In this document: one piece after another, positions 42,518 through 52,800 of the stretch
Layout: each line of letters begins with the position of its first letter
How positions within the stretch are numbered: the first letter of the stretch is position 1
Assembly: GCA_050261515.1 (NCBI GenBank)
Contig: JBLNDJ010000016.1
Location: 8,922-72,921 of the forward strand
From: JBLNDJ01 sp050261515
GTDB taxonomy: Bacteria; Acidobacteriota; Terriglobia; Bryobacterales; Bryobacteraceae
Reading direction: 5' to 3'
Length of the DNA: 64,000 nt
Notes under the pieces: model-generated
The model's database searches: none
Told to the model about the DNA's origin: nothing
What the model saw: the letters and a program-made list of their open reading frames with translations, nothing else
Made by a program: the position numbers and the translations under genes

Positions 42518-43408
42518 GTGCGATTTGAAACCACTGTCCAGCGGCCGGTCGAAGCTTCCGGCGTAGGGCTCCACTCAGGGGTTGCGGTTAACATCAGGAT
42601 CACCCCCGCGCCGCCCTCCACCGGCATCGTTTTCGTCCGGACGGACCTCGATCGTTTCCAGATCGCGGCCAACTGGCGGCACGTCGCGCGCGTCAGCTAC
42701 GCCACCAGCCTGATGCGGCAAGGCGTCCTGATCTCCACCACCGAGCATCTGCTCAGCGTTCTTTACAGCATGGGGATCGACAACGCCTACGTCGAGATCG
42801 ACAACCTCGAGGTGCCGATCCTGGACGGCAGCGGCCTGCCCTTCGTGCGCATGATCGAAAAAGCAGGGCGGAAGAATCATCGCCGGCTGCGCCGCTACCT
42901 GCGCGTGCGGCGGCCGGTGACGGTGGAGGATCGCGGCAAGCGCATCTCGATCCTGCCCGACGACGCGTTCCGGTTGACGTGCGACGTGAATTTTCCGCAC
43001 CCGGCCGTGGGGGCCCAGACGATCGAGCTCGAAGTGACGCCCGAGCGTTACGCCACGGGACTCGCCCCGGCGCGCACGTTCGGTTTCGAGCGCGAGCTGG
43101 ACCAGATGCGCGACATGGGCCTGATTCGCGGCGCGTCGCTCGACAACGCGGTCTGCTTCAACGGAACGGGCGTCATGAATCCCGGCGGGCTGCGCTTCTC
43201 CGATGAATGCGTGCGCCATAAGGCGCTCGACCTGATCGGCGATCTCGCGCTCATCGGCAAGCCGCTGCTCGGCCACGTGGTCGCCGAGCGCGCCGGACAC
43301 GCCATGCACACCGCGCTCGTCAGCCGTATCATGAGCGACCCGACACTCTACGAGATCCTGAGCTTCGACCAGCTCGCCACGCGGGTCGCGGACGCCTTGG
43401 TATCCTAA
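42518..43408 (+). CDS. lpxC: UDP-3-O-acyl-N-acetylglucosamine deacetylase
   Basis: 296 residues from a GTG at 42518. Zinc ligands are visible at His77 (STTEHLLS), His234 and Asp238 (RHKALDLIGD), and the general acid at His261 (GHAMHT), each a few residues from the E. coli positions. The start VQRPVEASGVGLHSG and the NFPHPAVGAQ segment are also characteristic. LpxC commits UDP-sugars to lipid A, so the organism is diderm with LPS. The 163 bases to the divergent polA include an AT-rich stretch before the start that should hold its promoter. Confidence 0.97.
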   Translation: MRFETTVQRPVEASGVGLHSGVAVNIRITPAPPSTGIVFVRTDLDRFQIAANWRHVARVSYATSLMRQGVLISTTEHLLSVLYSMGIDNAYVEIDNLEVPILDGSGLPFVRMIEKAGRKNHRRLRRYLRVRRPVTVEDRGKRISILPDDAFRLTCDVNFPHPAVGAQTIELEVTPERYATGLAPARTFGFERELDQMRDMGLIRGASLDNAVCFNGTGVMNPGGLRFSDECVRHKALDLIGDLALIGKPLLGHVVAERAGHAMHTALVSRIMSDPTLYEILSFDQLATRVADALVS

Positions 43409-43430
43409 AACCGCCGCGCGAGCGGCGCCC

Positions 43431-44009
43431 ATGCGGACCGTCCCGAACCTTCTCACGCTGCTTCGGATTGCGCTGACGCCGCTCGTGGTGCGCGCGATCG
43501 TGGCGCGCCGGTTCGGCGAGGCGCTCGCGATCCTGGCAGTGGCCGCCGTGACCGACGCGCTCGACGGGTATCTGGCGCGCAAGTTCGACGCGCAAAGCCG
43601 CTTCGGCGCCTACGTCGATCCCATCGCGGATAAGACGCTGCTGAGCGCCGGCTATGTCGCGCTCGGGGTCGCGGGCGCGGTTCCGTGGTGGCTGGTGGGG
43701 CTGATTTTCGGGCGCGATCTGCTGATTCTGGCGCTTGCGGGCGCGGCGCTCGCGTTCACCTCGTGGCGCGAGTTTCCGCCAAGCATCTGGGGCAAGCTCA
43801 GCACGTTCTGCCAGATCGCGGCGGCGCTGGCGGTGCTCACGGCCGGCGCTTTCCCGGGCTGGAAAATCTCTGCGGACCCCTTTCTCTGGATCGCCGCCGC
43901 GGCAACGATCTGGAGCGGGGCGGGTTATGTGTGGCGCGCCGTTTCGCTCGTGCGGCGGCGCGGCCCCTACAGCCTTTCCTCGATTGACGCCCGTAGTCAC
44001 CGGGGTTAG
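43431..44009 (+). CDS. CDP-alcohol phosphatidyltransferase
   Basis: 192 residues of the CDP-OH-P-transferase family. The signature DALDGYLARKFDAQSRFGAYVDPIADK (about residues 43-69) contains all the conserved Asp, Gly, Ala and Arg of the metal-binding site, in the order seen in PgsA. Four or more transmembrane helices follow. The most likely product is phosphatidylglycerol phosphate, but cardiolipin or inositol-type synthases share the fold. It follows lpxC by 22 bases and is probably co-transcribed, grouping envelope lipid genes. Confidence 0.9.
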   Translation: MRTVPNLLTLLRIALTPLVVRAIVARRFGEALAILAVAAVTDALDGYLARKFDAQSRFGAYVDPIADKTLLSAGYVALGVAGAVPWWLVGLIFGRDLLILALAGAALAFTSWREFPPSIWGKLSTFCQIAAALAVLTAGAFPGWKISADPFLWIAAAATIWSGAGYVWRAVSLVRRRGPYSLSSIDARSHRG

Positions 44010-44036
44010 TCTTAAGTGGAGAGGGGGAACCGCAAG

Positions 44037-44597
44037 GTGACTCGGTACATACCTTCCCGCCATTATCTGTACGCGGCCGTCGCGGCGGCGCTGTTCGGCG
44101 CGTTCTCCGCCTGGTGGGGATGGAGGTGGCCGCCGGCGTTCGTCGCAGCCGCGCTGTTTTTCGTCACGGCCGCAGCTCTCTTGTGCCTCTGGCGCTGTCC
44201 CGCAGTCGAAATCCACGAAAACGAGGTTCGCATCGGCTGCAGGAAGATCTCCTGGAGAGACATACGCCGGCTGGACCGCGCGTGGCTGTCTCCGCTCATC
44301 GTCCACATCACGCTGTTCGACAATTCCCGCACTTTTCTCATTTACCCGGGCGATGCCGATTCGGTGAACAGCCTGCTGCGCCATCTGCGCCGGTCGTCGC
44401 GCGAAGCCGTGATCGACGGCAAGCCATATCGCGAATTCTGGGGCGAGGTTGCGCGGCCGGGTTCTGATGAAGGATCGCTCGCGTCGCCCCGCTACCGCCT
44501 GCTGTTGCCCGAGGACGAAGCCGAGGTCGAGCGCCTCTACCAGCGCCTGAAGGCCGTCCGGCATCTTGACCCGGACAACTCCGGCAACGAAGAATAG
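44037..44597 (+). CDS. Membrane protein with PH-like domain, unknown function
   Basis: 186 residues from the GTG at 44037, which has a GAGAGGGGG site nine bases upstream; a GTG at 44016 is the alternative. Two transmembrane helices (YLYAAVAAALFGAFSAWWGW, FVAAALFFVTAAALLCLW) are followed by a strand-rich domain, AVEIHENEVRIGCRKISWRDIRRLDRAW, then HITLFDNSRTFLIYPGDADSVNSLL. This arrangement is that of bacterial PH-domain membrane proteins. The C-terminal tail is acidic. It sits between the phosphatidyltransferase and an MsbA-like exporter. Confidence 0.75.
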   Translation: MTRYIPSRHYLYAAVAAALFGAFSAWWGWRWPPAFVAAALFFVTAAALLCLWRCPAVEIHENEVRIGCRKISWRDIRRLDRAWLSPLIVHITLFDNSRTFLIYPGDADSVNSLLRHLRRSSREAVIDGKPYREFWGEVARPGSDEGSLASPRYRLLLPEDEAEVERLYQRLKAVRHLDPDNSGNEE

Positions 44598-44629
44598 AAT
44601 TTGGCGCCGACGGCAAAACGGGTGGAGCT

Positions 44630-46372
<1,743 letters not shown>

Positions 46373-46380
46373 GGTTTTTT

Positions 46381-46457
46381 ATCGGCGTTCATCCGCGTTC
46401 ATCGGCGGCCAGAAGTGCTTCTTTTTTAGCCGCGGATGAACGCGGATGAACGCCGAT
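46381..46457. repeat. 28-bp-arm inverted repeat, dispersed repeat family
   Basis: The left arm 46381-46408 and the right arm 46430-46457 are complementary at 27 of 28 positions. Each arm is built from 10-base units like ATCCGCGTTC. The loop contains a second small hairpin, AGAAG-TG-CTTCT, followed by a T-run, which could terminate transcription from the ABC gene. A single-arm relative is found at 63071-63100. I see no gene in the rest of 46373-46650. Confidence 0.8.
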
Positions 46458-46650
46458 TGGGCGACCCGCGACTAGCTGAACATCGCGAGGCGGAACAGTC
46501 TGCGGGCCATGCGGCGCAAAGGGAATTCCCGACCGGATTTCATCAAAATCGGCCCGGCGTAGCTTTTTCCCGCACCGGCGCGTCTTTACAGTCGGCAGGA
46601 GTAACGTGCCGATGGCTGTTAAAATTTAAGCTTGGGCAGGATTTTTTTTG

Positions 46651-48789
46651 ATGGCAATGGACCGCACTGAGAGCGCGCCGGCGTTGGCTGTCGCCGCCAG
46701 TTTTACCGCCGAGCCGCTCGGGGAGACGCTCGCTTTCTGGTTGGGCGAGCTCGGGCTCTCCTACGACATACGCTTCGCTCCGTATAACCAGCTTTTTCAG
46801 CAGATTCTTGACCCGGCCAGCCTGCTGGCGGCGAACCGCAGCGGCATCAACGTCGTCCTGCTTCGCTTCGAAGACTGGATGCGTTTTGCGCCCGAGCGCA
46901 GCCTCGACGATCTCGAAAAGGACGTGCGGCAGTTCCTCACGCTGCTCGATTCCGCGGCGCGATCCTCGGCGAATCCGCTGATCCTTGCGGTCTGCCCGGC
47001 ATCGCCCGCGTTCACGTCCGACCCCGCGCGCGCCGATTTCGAGCGCCGCATGGTCGCGCTCGCCGCCGGAGCGGGCGCGGTCCAGGTCATCACGCCGGCC
47101 GATCTCGAAGAGCAGTATCCCGTTGTCGAAACGCACGACCCGCACGCCGATGAGCTGGGCCATGTCCCGTACACGGTCGAGTTCTTCGCCGCGCTCGGCA
47201 CGATGCTGGCGCGCCGGATTCACGCGCTGCGCGTGGCGCCGTTCAAGGTGATCGTGCTCGATTGCGACGAAACGCTGTGGAGCGGCATCTGCGGCGAGGA
47301 CGGGCCGGAGAACGTCGTCCTCGACGCGCCGCGCCGCGCGCTTCAGGAGTTCATGCTGCGGCAGCGCGAGGCGGGCATGCTGCTGTGCCTGGCGAGCAAG
47401 AACAACCCGGAGGACGTCGAGGAAACCTTCCGCGTCCATCCCGAGATGCCTCTGCGGCCGGAGCACTTCATCGCGTCGCGCGTGAACTGGGAGCCGAAGC
47501 CGAAAAATCTGCGCGCGATGGCCGATGAACTCGACCTTGCGCTCGACAGCTTCATCCTGGTGGACGACAACCCGAAGGAGTGCAGCGAGGTCCAGGCGAA
47601 CTGCCCGGAGGTGCTGGCGCTGGCGCTTCCGCACAACGCCGAAGAGATTCCGGATTTTCTGCGCCACGTGTGGGCGTTCGATCACGTGCGCATCACCGAG
47701 GAAGACCGCAAGCGGAACGAACTCTACGCGCAGCGCGTCGAGCGCGTGCGCGCCGAAAAGCACGCCGCGAGTCTGGAGGATTTTCTCTCGTCCCTCGAGC
47801 TTCAGATCACCATCGCGCCGGTCGAACCCGCGCAGCTTCCGCGCGTCTCGCAGCTCACGCAGCGCACCAATCAGATGAATTTCTCGACCGTGCGGCGCAC
47901 GGAAGCCGAGATCCGCGAGCTGGTGGATTCGGGCGCGGCCGAATGCCTCGCCGTGACGGTGACGGACCGCTTCGGCAGCTACGGCCTCACCGGCGTGATG
48001 ATCTACCGGATGTCGCCCGAGGCGCTCGCGGTCGATACGTTTCTGCTGAGCTGCCGCGCGCTCGGCCGCGGCGTCGAGCATCGTATGCTCGCGCGGCTGG
48101 GGGAAATCGCGCGCGAGCGCGGCGTTCCTCGCGTCGATGCCCTATACCGGCGCACGCAGCGCAATCAGCCCGCGCTGCTGTTCCTCGAAGGCGCGGGCAA
48201 GCAGTTCGAGCGCGGCCAGGGAGATGAGCTGCTGTTCGAATTTCCGGCCGAGTGCGCGGCGGCGCTGGTCTACCGCCCGAACGGGCGGCCGCACGCCACG
48301 GCGCGAGAGGAGAAGCACGCGGCAGGTCCGGCGCGCACACCCGTCGATTATGAACGCATCGCGCTCGCGCTGCGCACGCCCGCGCAGGTGCTCGATCATT
48401 TGCGCGGGAACCGCCGCGCGCGGCCCGGCTCGGCGGGCGCGGCCACGCCGCCGCGCACGGAGCTGGAGCGGCGTTTGGTTGCCATGTGGGAGGAGACGCT
48501 CGGCCTGACCACGGTCGGCGTGGACGATAACTTTTTCGATCTCGGCGGACACTCGCTGCTCGCCGTCGAGCTGCTGGCGCGCGTGCGCCGCGAACTCGGC
48601 GTCGATCTTTCTCTCGAAGTCGTCTACAGCGGCGATTTCACGATCGCCGAGCTGGCCAAGGCCATCGAGTTGAAAGAAATCGAACGGGCCGATGCCGAAG
48701 AATACGCCGCGCTTATCGAGGAGCTGAACCAGCTTTCGGACGAGGAAGTGCGGCAGTTGCTGGCCCAGGAGGGCGGGGAAGCTCCGTAA
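46651..48789 (+). CDS. FkbH-type HAD-IIIC glyceryl transferase/phosphatase fused to an acyl carrier domain
   Basis: 712 residues from the ATG at 46651. The N-terminal FkbH domain (about 1-190) includes YNQLFQQILDPASLLAANRSGINVVLLRFEDW. The HAD core follows with Asp204 and Asp206 in IVLDCDETLWSGICGEDG and EPKPKNLRAMADELDL with DDNPKEC. A GNAT-like C-terminal FkbH part holds LTQRTNQMNFSTVRRTEAEI. After a linker there is a carrier protein (about 605-690) with Ser635 in DNFFDLGGHSLLAVEL, the phosphopantetheine site. Known FkbH enzymes dephosphorylate 1,3-bisphosphoglycerate and load D-glycerate on a carrier; here enzyme and carrier are one chain. First gene of a four-gene operon. Confidence 0.92.
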   Translation: MAMDRTESAPALAVAASFTAEPLGETLAFWLGELGLSYDIRFAPYNQLFQQILDPASLLAANRSGINVVLLRFEDWMRFAPERSLDDLEKDVRQFLTLLDSAARSSANPLILAVCPASPAFTSDPARADFERRMVALAAGAGAVQVITPADLEEQYPVVETHDPHADELGHVPYTVEFFAALGTMLARRIHALRVAPFKVIVLDCDETLWSGICGEDGPENVVLDAPRRALQEFMLRQREAGMLLCLASKNNPEDVEETFRVHPEMPLRPEHFIASRVNWEPKPKNLRAMADELDLALDSFILVDDNPKECSEVQANCPEVLALALPHNAEEIPDFLRHVWAFDHVRITEEDRKRNELYAQRVERVRAEKHAASLEDFLSSLELQITIAPVEPAQLPRVSQLTQRTNQMNFSTVRRTEAEIRELVDSGAAECLAVTVTDRFGSYGLTGVMIYRMSPEALAVDTFLLSCRALGRGVEHRMLARLGEIARERGVPRVDALYRRTQRNQPALLFLEGAGKQFERGQGDELLFEFPAECAAALVYRPNGRPHATAREEKHAAGPARTPVDYERIALALRTPAQVLDHLRGNRRARPGSAGAATPPRTELERRLVAMWEETLGLTTVGVDDNFFDLGGHSLLAVELLARVRRELGVDLSLEVVYSGDFTIAELAKAIELKEIERADAEEYAALIEELNQLSDEEVRQLLAQEGGEAP

Positions 48790-48796
48790 ATTCCGG

Positions 48797-50083
48797 ATGC
48801 GGATTCTGCTCACCGCGAACGCCTCGTATGTGCCGCCCCGCGGCGGCGCGACGCGGAGCAACCTCGTGTGGCTGGAGGCCATTGCCGCGCGCGGGCATGC
48901 CTGCCGTATCGTCGCGCCGGCGCTCGCGGCTTCCATCACGGGCCAGCAGGCGCGCGAAGAGCAGATCGCTCGGGAGTGGCGCGCCAGCGCGGCCGCGCCG
49001 GGCGTCGATCTCTACGAACGCCGCAGTGTCTCTGTCTACGCCGTCGCGGAGCGCGCGCGGCTCGTTTCGTTTTTGAAAGACCAGATTCGCGAATTCAACC
49101 CGGACTGGCTGCTCGTCTCCTCCGAAGACCTCGGCCACGTGCTGCTGCGCGAAGCGGCGCGCAGCGCGCCGGGCCGCATCGTCTACCTCGCGCACACGCC
49201 GCAGTTTTTCCCGTTCGGTCCCGCGAGTTGGAACCCGGACGCCGAAGGCGCGGACGTCGTGCGCCGCGCCGCCGCTGTGGTCGCGATCGGCCATCACACC
49301 GCGGCCTACATACGCGAGCACGTGGGGCGCGAGGCGGCGGTCGTTCATCCGCCGGTCTACGGCAAAGGGCCCTATCCGAACCTCGCGGCCTTCGATCGCG
49401 GGCTGGTGACGATGATCAACCCGTGCGCGGTGAAAGGCATTTCGATTTTCCTCGCGCTTGCGGACCGCCTCCCAAACCGCGCCTTCGGCGCGCTGCCCGG
49501 GTGGGGCACCACGTCTTCGGACCGCCGCGAACTCGAGCGCCGGCCGAATATACGGATGCTGCCGAACGTCCGCGACATCGAACAGTTTTTCGCGCAGACG
49601 CGCGTGCTGCTGATGCCTTCGTTGTGGTATGAAGGCTTCGGACTGAGCGTGATGGAAGCGATGCTGCGCGGGATTCCGACGATTGCGAGCGACTCGGGCG
49701 GGCTGGCGGAGGCCAAGGCCGGGACGGGCTACGTGGTGCCCTCCGGCGGCATCGAGCGCTTCGAACCGGTGTTCGACGAGCACGGGATGCCGAAGCCGGT
49801 CCTGCGGCCGGTCGATGTGGCGCCGTGGGCGGAGGCGCTCGAGCGGCTGCTCGGCGACCGCGCGGAGTACGAGCGTGAATCGGCGGTGGCGCGCGCGGCG
49901 GCGTTGCGGTTCGTCGGGGGATTGCGCGCGGAGCAAATGGCGGAGTTCCTGGCGTCGCTCTCGCCCGCGGCTGCGGCTCCGGCGGCGCCTGCGCGTCCCG
50001 TCTCCGAGGCGCTCTCGCCCGAGAAGCGCGCTCTCCTGCTCAAACGGCTGCGCGAGAAAGCCGCGGGCCGCGAATCGAACTGA
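48797..50083 (+). CDS. GT4-type glycosyltransferase with NRPS/PKS-like C-terminal tail
   Basis: 428 residues of the GT-B fold. The N-terminal domain starts MRILLTANASYVPPRGGATRSN. The nucleotide-sugar side contains INPCAVKGISIFLALADRLP, a central NIRMLPNVRDIEQFFAQTRVLLMPSLW and the EX7E motif in YEGFGLSVMEAMLRG. At about 405-420 it ends with a Lys/Arg-rich segment, LSPEKRALLLKRLREK, the type of element found between modules of nonribosomal peptide and polyketide synthases. It follows the FkbH-ACP gene by 7 bases and its paralogue begins at the next base after its stop. The sugar donor and acceptor cannot be read from sequence. Confidence 0.88.
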   Translation: MRILLTANASYVPPRGGATRSNLVWLEAIAARGHACRIVAPALAASITGQQAREEQIAREWRASAAAPGVDLYERRSVSVYAVAERARLVSFLKDQIREFNPDWLLVSSEDLGHVLLREAARSAPGRIVYLAHTPQFFPFGPASWNPDAEGADVVRRAAAVVAIGHHTAAYIREHVGREAAVVHPPVYGKGPYPNLAAFDRGLVTMINPCAVKGISIFLALADRLPNRAFGALPGWGTTSSDRRELERRPNIRMLPNVRDIEQFFAQTRVLLMPSLWYEGFGLSVMEAMLRGIPTIASDSGGLAEAKAGTGYVVPSGGIERFEPVFDEHGMPKPVLRPVDVAPWAEALERLLGDRAEYERESAVARAAALRFVGGLRAEQMAEFLASLSPAAAAPAAPARPVSEALSPEKRALLLKRLREKAAGRESN

Positions 50084-52114
50084 ATGCGCATCCTGCTCGC
50101 GCAAAACTCGCTATACTTCCCGGCTCACGGGGGCGGCGACCGGTCGAACCGGTTGCTGGTCGAAGCCCTGGCCGCGCGCGGGCACACCTGCCGCGTAGTC
50201 GCGCGCACCGGCACGTTCGGGCCGGAGGCGCAGGAGGCGTATCTGCGGCAACTGGCCGAGCACTCCGTCGGCGTCGTCTCGTCGGAAGCCGGCGTCGTCG
50301 CGTTCGAGCACAACGGCGTCGATGTGCGCGTGGCGGCCAACCATCCGAATCTGCGCGCGTACTTCGCCGCGCAGGCCGCCGAGTGTGCGCCTGATGTAAT
50401 CCTCGCTTCGACCGACGATCCCGCGCAGGTGCTGTTCGAAGTGGCCGTGAAGGCCGAGCCGGCTCGGGTCGTCTACCTCGCGCGCGCGACGCTGGCGCTG
50501 CCGTTCGGTCCGGATTGCGCGTTCCCGAGCGCGGCCAAGACCGCGATGCTGCGGCGCGCGGACGCGGTCGTGGGCGTGAGCGAGTACGTCGCGCGCTACA
50601 TACGCAAGTGGAGCGGCATCGAAGCCGTGCACGTTCCGATCTCGCTGATGGACCCGGGCCCCAGCCCCGCGATCGGCCGCTTCGACAACGAGTTCGTCAC
50701 GCTGGTGAACCCGTGCGCGGTGAAGGGCATCTCGATTTTCCTCGCGCTCGCGGACCGCATGCCGCACGTTCTGTTTGCCGCGGTGCCGACGTGGGGAACG
50801 AACGCGGCCGACCGCGCGGCGCTCGAAGCGCGGCCGAACGTGCGCATACTCGATCCGGTGGACCGCATCGACGACCTGCTCGCGCGCACACGCATTCTGC
50901 TCGTGCCTTCGCTGTGGGCCGAGGCGCGGTCGCGCATCATCGTCGAGGCGATGCTGCGCGGCGTGCCGGTACTGGCGGCGAACGCGGGCGGCATTCCCGA
51001 AGCGATGATGGGCTGCGACTACCTGCTGCCGGTGCGGACGATCGAGCGCTACCGTCCGCAGCTCGACGAACAGATGGTGCCGGTGGCCGACGTTCCGCCG
51101 CAGGATATCGGGCCGTGGCAGGCCGCTCTCGAAGAACTGCTGTCGGACCCGGCGCGCTATGCGCGGCTTTCGGAGCAGTCGCGCGCGGCCGCGCTCGCAT
51201 ATCTGAAGAATTTGAATGTGGGGCCGTTCGAAACATTGCTGGAGCGCACGGTTGCGCAGCCGAAGCACGCCGCGGCTCGCGCGCCCGAACCGCAGCCGGA
51301 GAGCCTGACGGATAAGCTTTCGCCGGAGAAGCGCCGCCTGCTCGCGCTGAGGCTTCGCAAGGCGCGGCCCGCGAAAACGGATGCGTGGTTTCCGGGTGCG
51401 GACGCCGCGCCCGAGGGCGCGCTGCGCCTCTTCTGCTTCCCGCCCGCCGGTGGAGGCGCGCTGCTGTTTCATCACTGGAGCCGCGCGCTGCCCGCGGGGA
51501 TCGCCGTGTGCCCGGCGCGCCTGCCGGGCCGCGAGGGACGCGCGGCCGAGCGCCCCTACCAGGACATGGGCGAGCTGGTCGGTGCGCTCGTCGAGGCGAT
51601 CGCGCCCTACGGCGACGAGCCGTTCGCTTTTTTCGGACATAGTATGGGCGCCGTGGTGTCGTTCGAGCTTTCGCGCGCCCTGCGTGCGCGCGGGCGGCGG
51701 CTGCCCGAGATGCTGCTGGTCTCGGCGGCGCGCGCCCCGCAGTTCCGGCGCGGCCACGTTCCGCCTCCGGACCCGCGCGACGCGGAGCTGCTCGAAGATC
51801 TGCGCCGGCTGGGCGGCGTGCGCGCCGAGGCGCTCGAGCATCCCGAGATGCTGCGGATGCTGCTGCCCGCGCTGCGCGCCGATACCGCGCTCTACCGGCG
51901 ATACGTCTACGCCGAGCAGCCGCCGCTCGCGTGCCCGATCCGCGCCTACGGCGGCGCCGCGGATCCGAACATCACGCGTGAGCACCTGGATGCGTGGCGG
52001 TGCCAGACCACGGCTTCATTCGGTGTGCGCATCTTTCCGGGCGGGCACTTCTTCATCGATACGGACCGCGAGGCGCTGGTCGCGGCCGTCGCTGCCGACC
52101 TGGGCCGGCGATGA
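50084..52114 (+). CDS. GT4-type glycosyltransferase fused to a type II thioesterase
   Basis: 676 residues. Residues about 1-400 are a paralogue of the preceding glycosyltransferase (VNPCAVKGISIFLALADRMP is shared; the EX7E motif is in AEARSRIIVEAML). A LSPEKRRLLALRLRK element (about 411-425) links to an alpha/beta-hydrolase thioesterase of the GrsT type (about 435-676): LFCFPPAGGGALLFHHW, nucleophile Ser520 in FFGHSMGAVVSFELSRAL, and the final His in FPGGHFFIDTD. Type II thioesterases release acyl groups from carrier proteins. The fusion suggests hydrolysis or transfer of the glyceryl thioester is tied to glycosylation. Confidence 0.9.
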   Translation: MRILLAQNSLYFPAHGGGDRSNRLLVEALAARGHTCRVVARTGTFGPEAQEAYLRQLAEHSVGVVSSEAGVVAFEHNGVDVRVAANHPNLRAYFAAQAAECAPDVILASTDDPAQVLFEVAVKAEPARVVYLARATLALPFGPDCAFPSAAKTAMLRRADAVVGVSEYVARYIRKWSGIEAVHVPISLMDPGPSPAIGRFDNEFVTLVNPCAVKGISIFLALADRMPHVLFAAVPTWGTNAADRAALEARPNVRILDPVDRIDDLLARTRILLVPSLWAEARSRIIVEAMLRGVPVLAANAGGIPEAMMGCDYLLPVRTIERYRPQLDEQMVPVADVPPQDIGPWQAALEELLSDPARYARLSEQSRAAALAYLKNLNVGPFETLLERTVAQPKHAAARAPEPQPESLTDKLSPEKRRLLALRLRKARPAKTDAWFPGADAAPEGALRLFCFPPAGGGALLFHHWSRALPAGIAVCPARLPGREGRAAERPYQDMGELVGALVEAIAPYGDEPFAFFGHSMGAVVSFELSRALRARGRRLPEMLLVSAARAPQFRRGHVPPPDPRDAELLEDLRRLGGVRAEALEHPEMLRMLLPALRADTALYRRYVYAEQPPLACPIRAYGGAADPNITREHLDAWRCQTTASFGVRIFPGGHFFIDTDREALVAAVAADLGRR

Positions 52115-52716
52115 ATCTCGGCGAAGGCGAGGTGCACATCTGGCGGGTCGCGCTCGACTCCGCCGGCGATCTCGATGTGCTCGACCCGCGCGAGCGAGAG
52201 CGCGCCGCGCGGTTCCGCTTCGAGAGCGACCGCCGGCGGTTCATCGCCTCGCACACGCAACTGCGGCGCATCCTGGCGCGCTACCTGAACGTGGGGCCCG
52301 CCGCTGTCCGGATCGAAATCGGGAAGCTCGGCAAGCCGTCGGTCGAGGGGCCTGTGCGGTTCAATATGTCGCACTCGGGCGAACTCGCGCTCTACGCGGT
52401 GGCTCTGCGGGAAGTCGGAGTCGATGTCGAGCGCATCCGCACGGACCTCGATGTGATGGGCATCGCTTCGCGCTTTCTGCCCGCGCCCGAAGCGCTCGAG
52501 CTGGGCGAACTCGAACCCGGCGAGCGCACGCGCGCTTTCTTCCGCCTCTGGACGCGCCGCGAGGCCTGGCTCAAAGCGCGCGGCATCGGCTTGGGCGCGA
52601 TCGGCGAGCCGGTTGGAGCCGGCTGGCACATCGGCGGGCTCGAGGCGGGAGACGGCTACGCGGCCGCGTTTGCGGTGGAGGGAACCGGGCCCACCACGTT
52701 GCGGACGATCAAATAG
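52111..52716 (+). CDS. Sfp-type 4'-phosphopantetheinyl transferase
   Basis: 201 residues, somewhat short for the family; the ATG overlaps the previous stop (ATGA). Conserved elements are RFRFESDRRRFIASHTQLRRILARYL, FNMSHSGELALYAV, the magnesium-binding Asp in VGVDVERI (near 110), and WTRREAWLKARG, equivalent to the W-x-x-K-E-A-x-x-K motif with Arg for the first Lys. It transfers phosphopantetheine from CoA to carrier-protein serine, here most likely Ser635 of the FkbH-ACP protein in the same operon. Its presence shows the operon is self-sufficient for carrier activation. Confidence 0.93.
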   Translation: MNLGEGEVHIWRVALDSAGDLDVLDPRERERAARFRFESDRRRFIASHTQLRRILARYLNVGPAAVRIEIGKLGKPSVEGPVRFNMSHSGELALYAVALREVGVDVERIRTDLDVMGIASRFLPAPEALELGELEPGERTRAFFRLWTRREAWLKARGIGLGAIGEPVGAGWHIGGLEAGDGYAAAFAVEGTGPTTLRTIK

Positions 52717-52752
52717 TACGATGTTAGAGATTGCCTTGAGTTCCGTGCTTGC

Positions 52753-52798
52753 GGCCGGCGGGTGCGAGGTAGTATTCGTACCCGTCGGCCGGCTTTTT
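52753..52798 (+). terminator. Terminator or attenuator hairpin just before an ASPIC gene
   Basis: GGCCGGCGGGT (52753-52763) pairs with ACCCGTCGGCC (52780-52790) at 10 of 11 positions, followed by GGC and a five-T run (52794-52798). It ends two bases before the ATG at 52801. It likely terminates the glyceryl-carrier operon and could also affect translation of the following gene. Confidence 0.6.
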
Positions 52799-52800
52799 CG

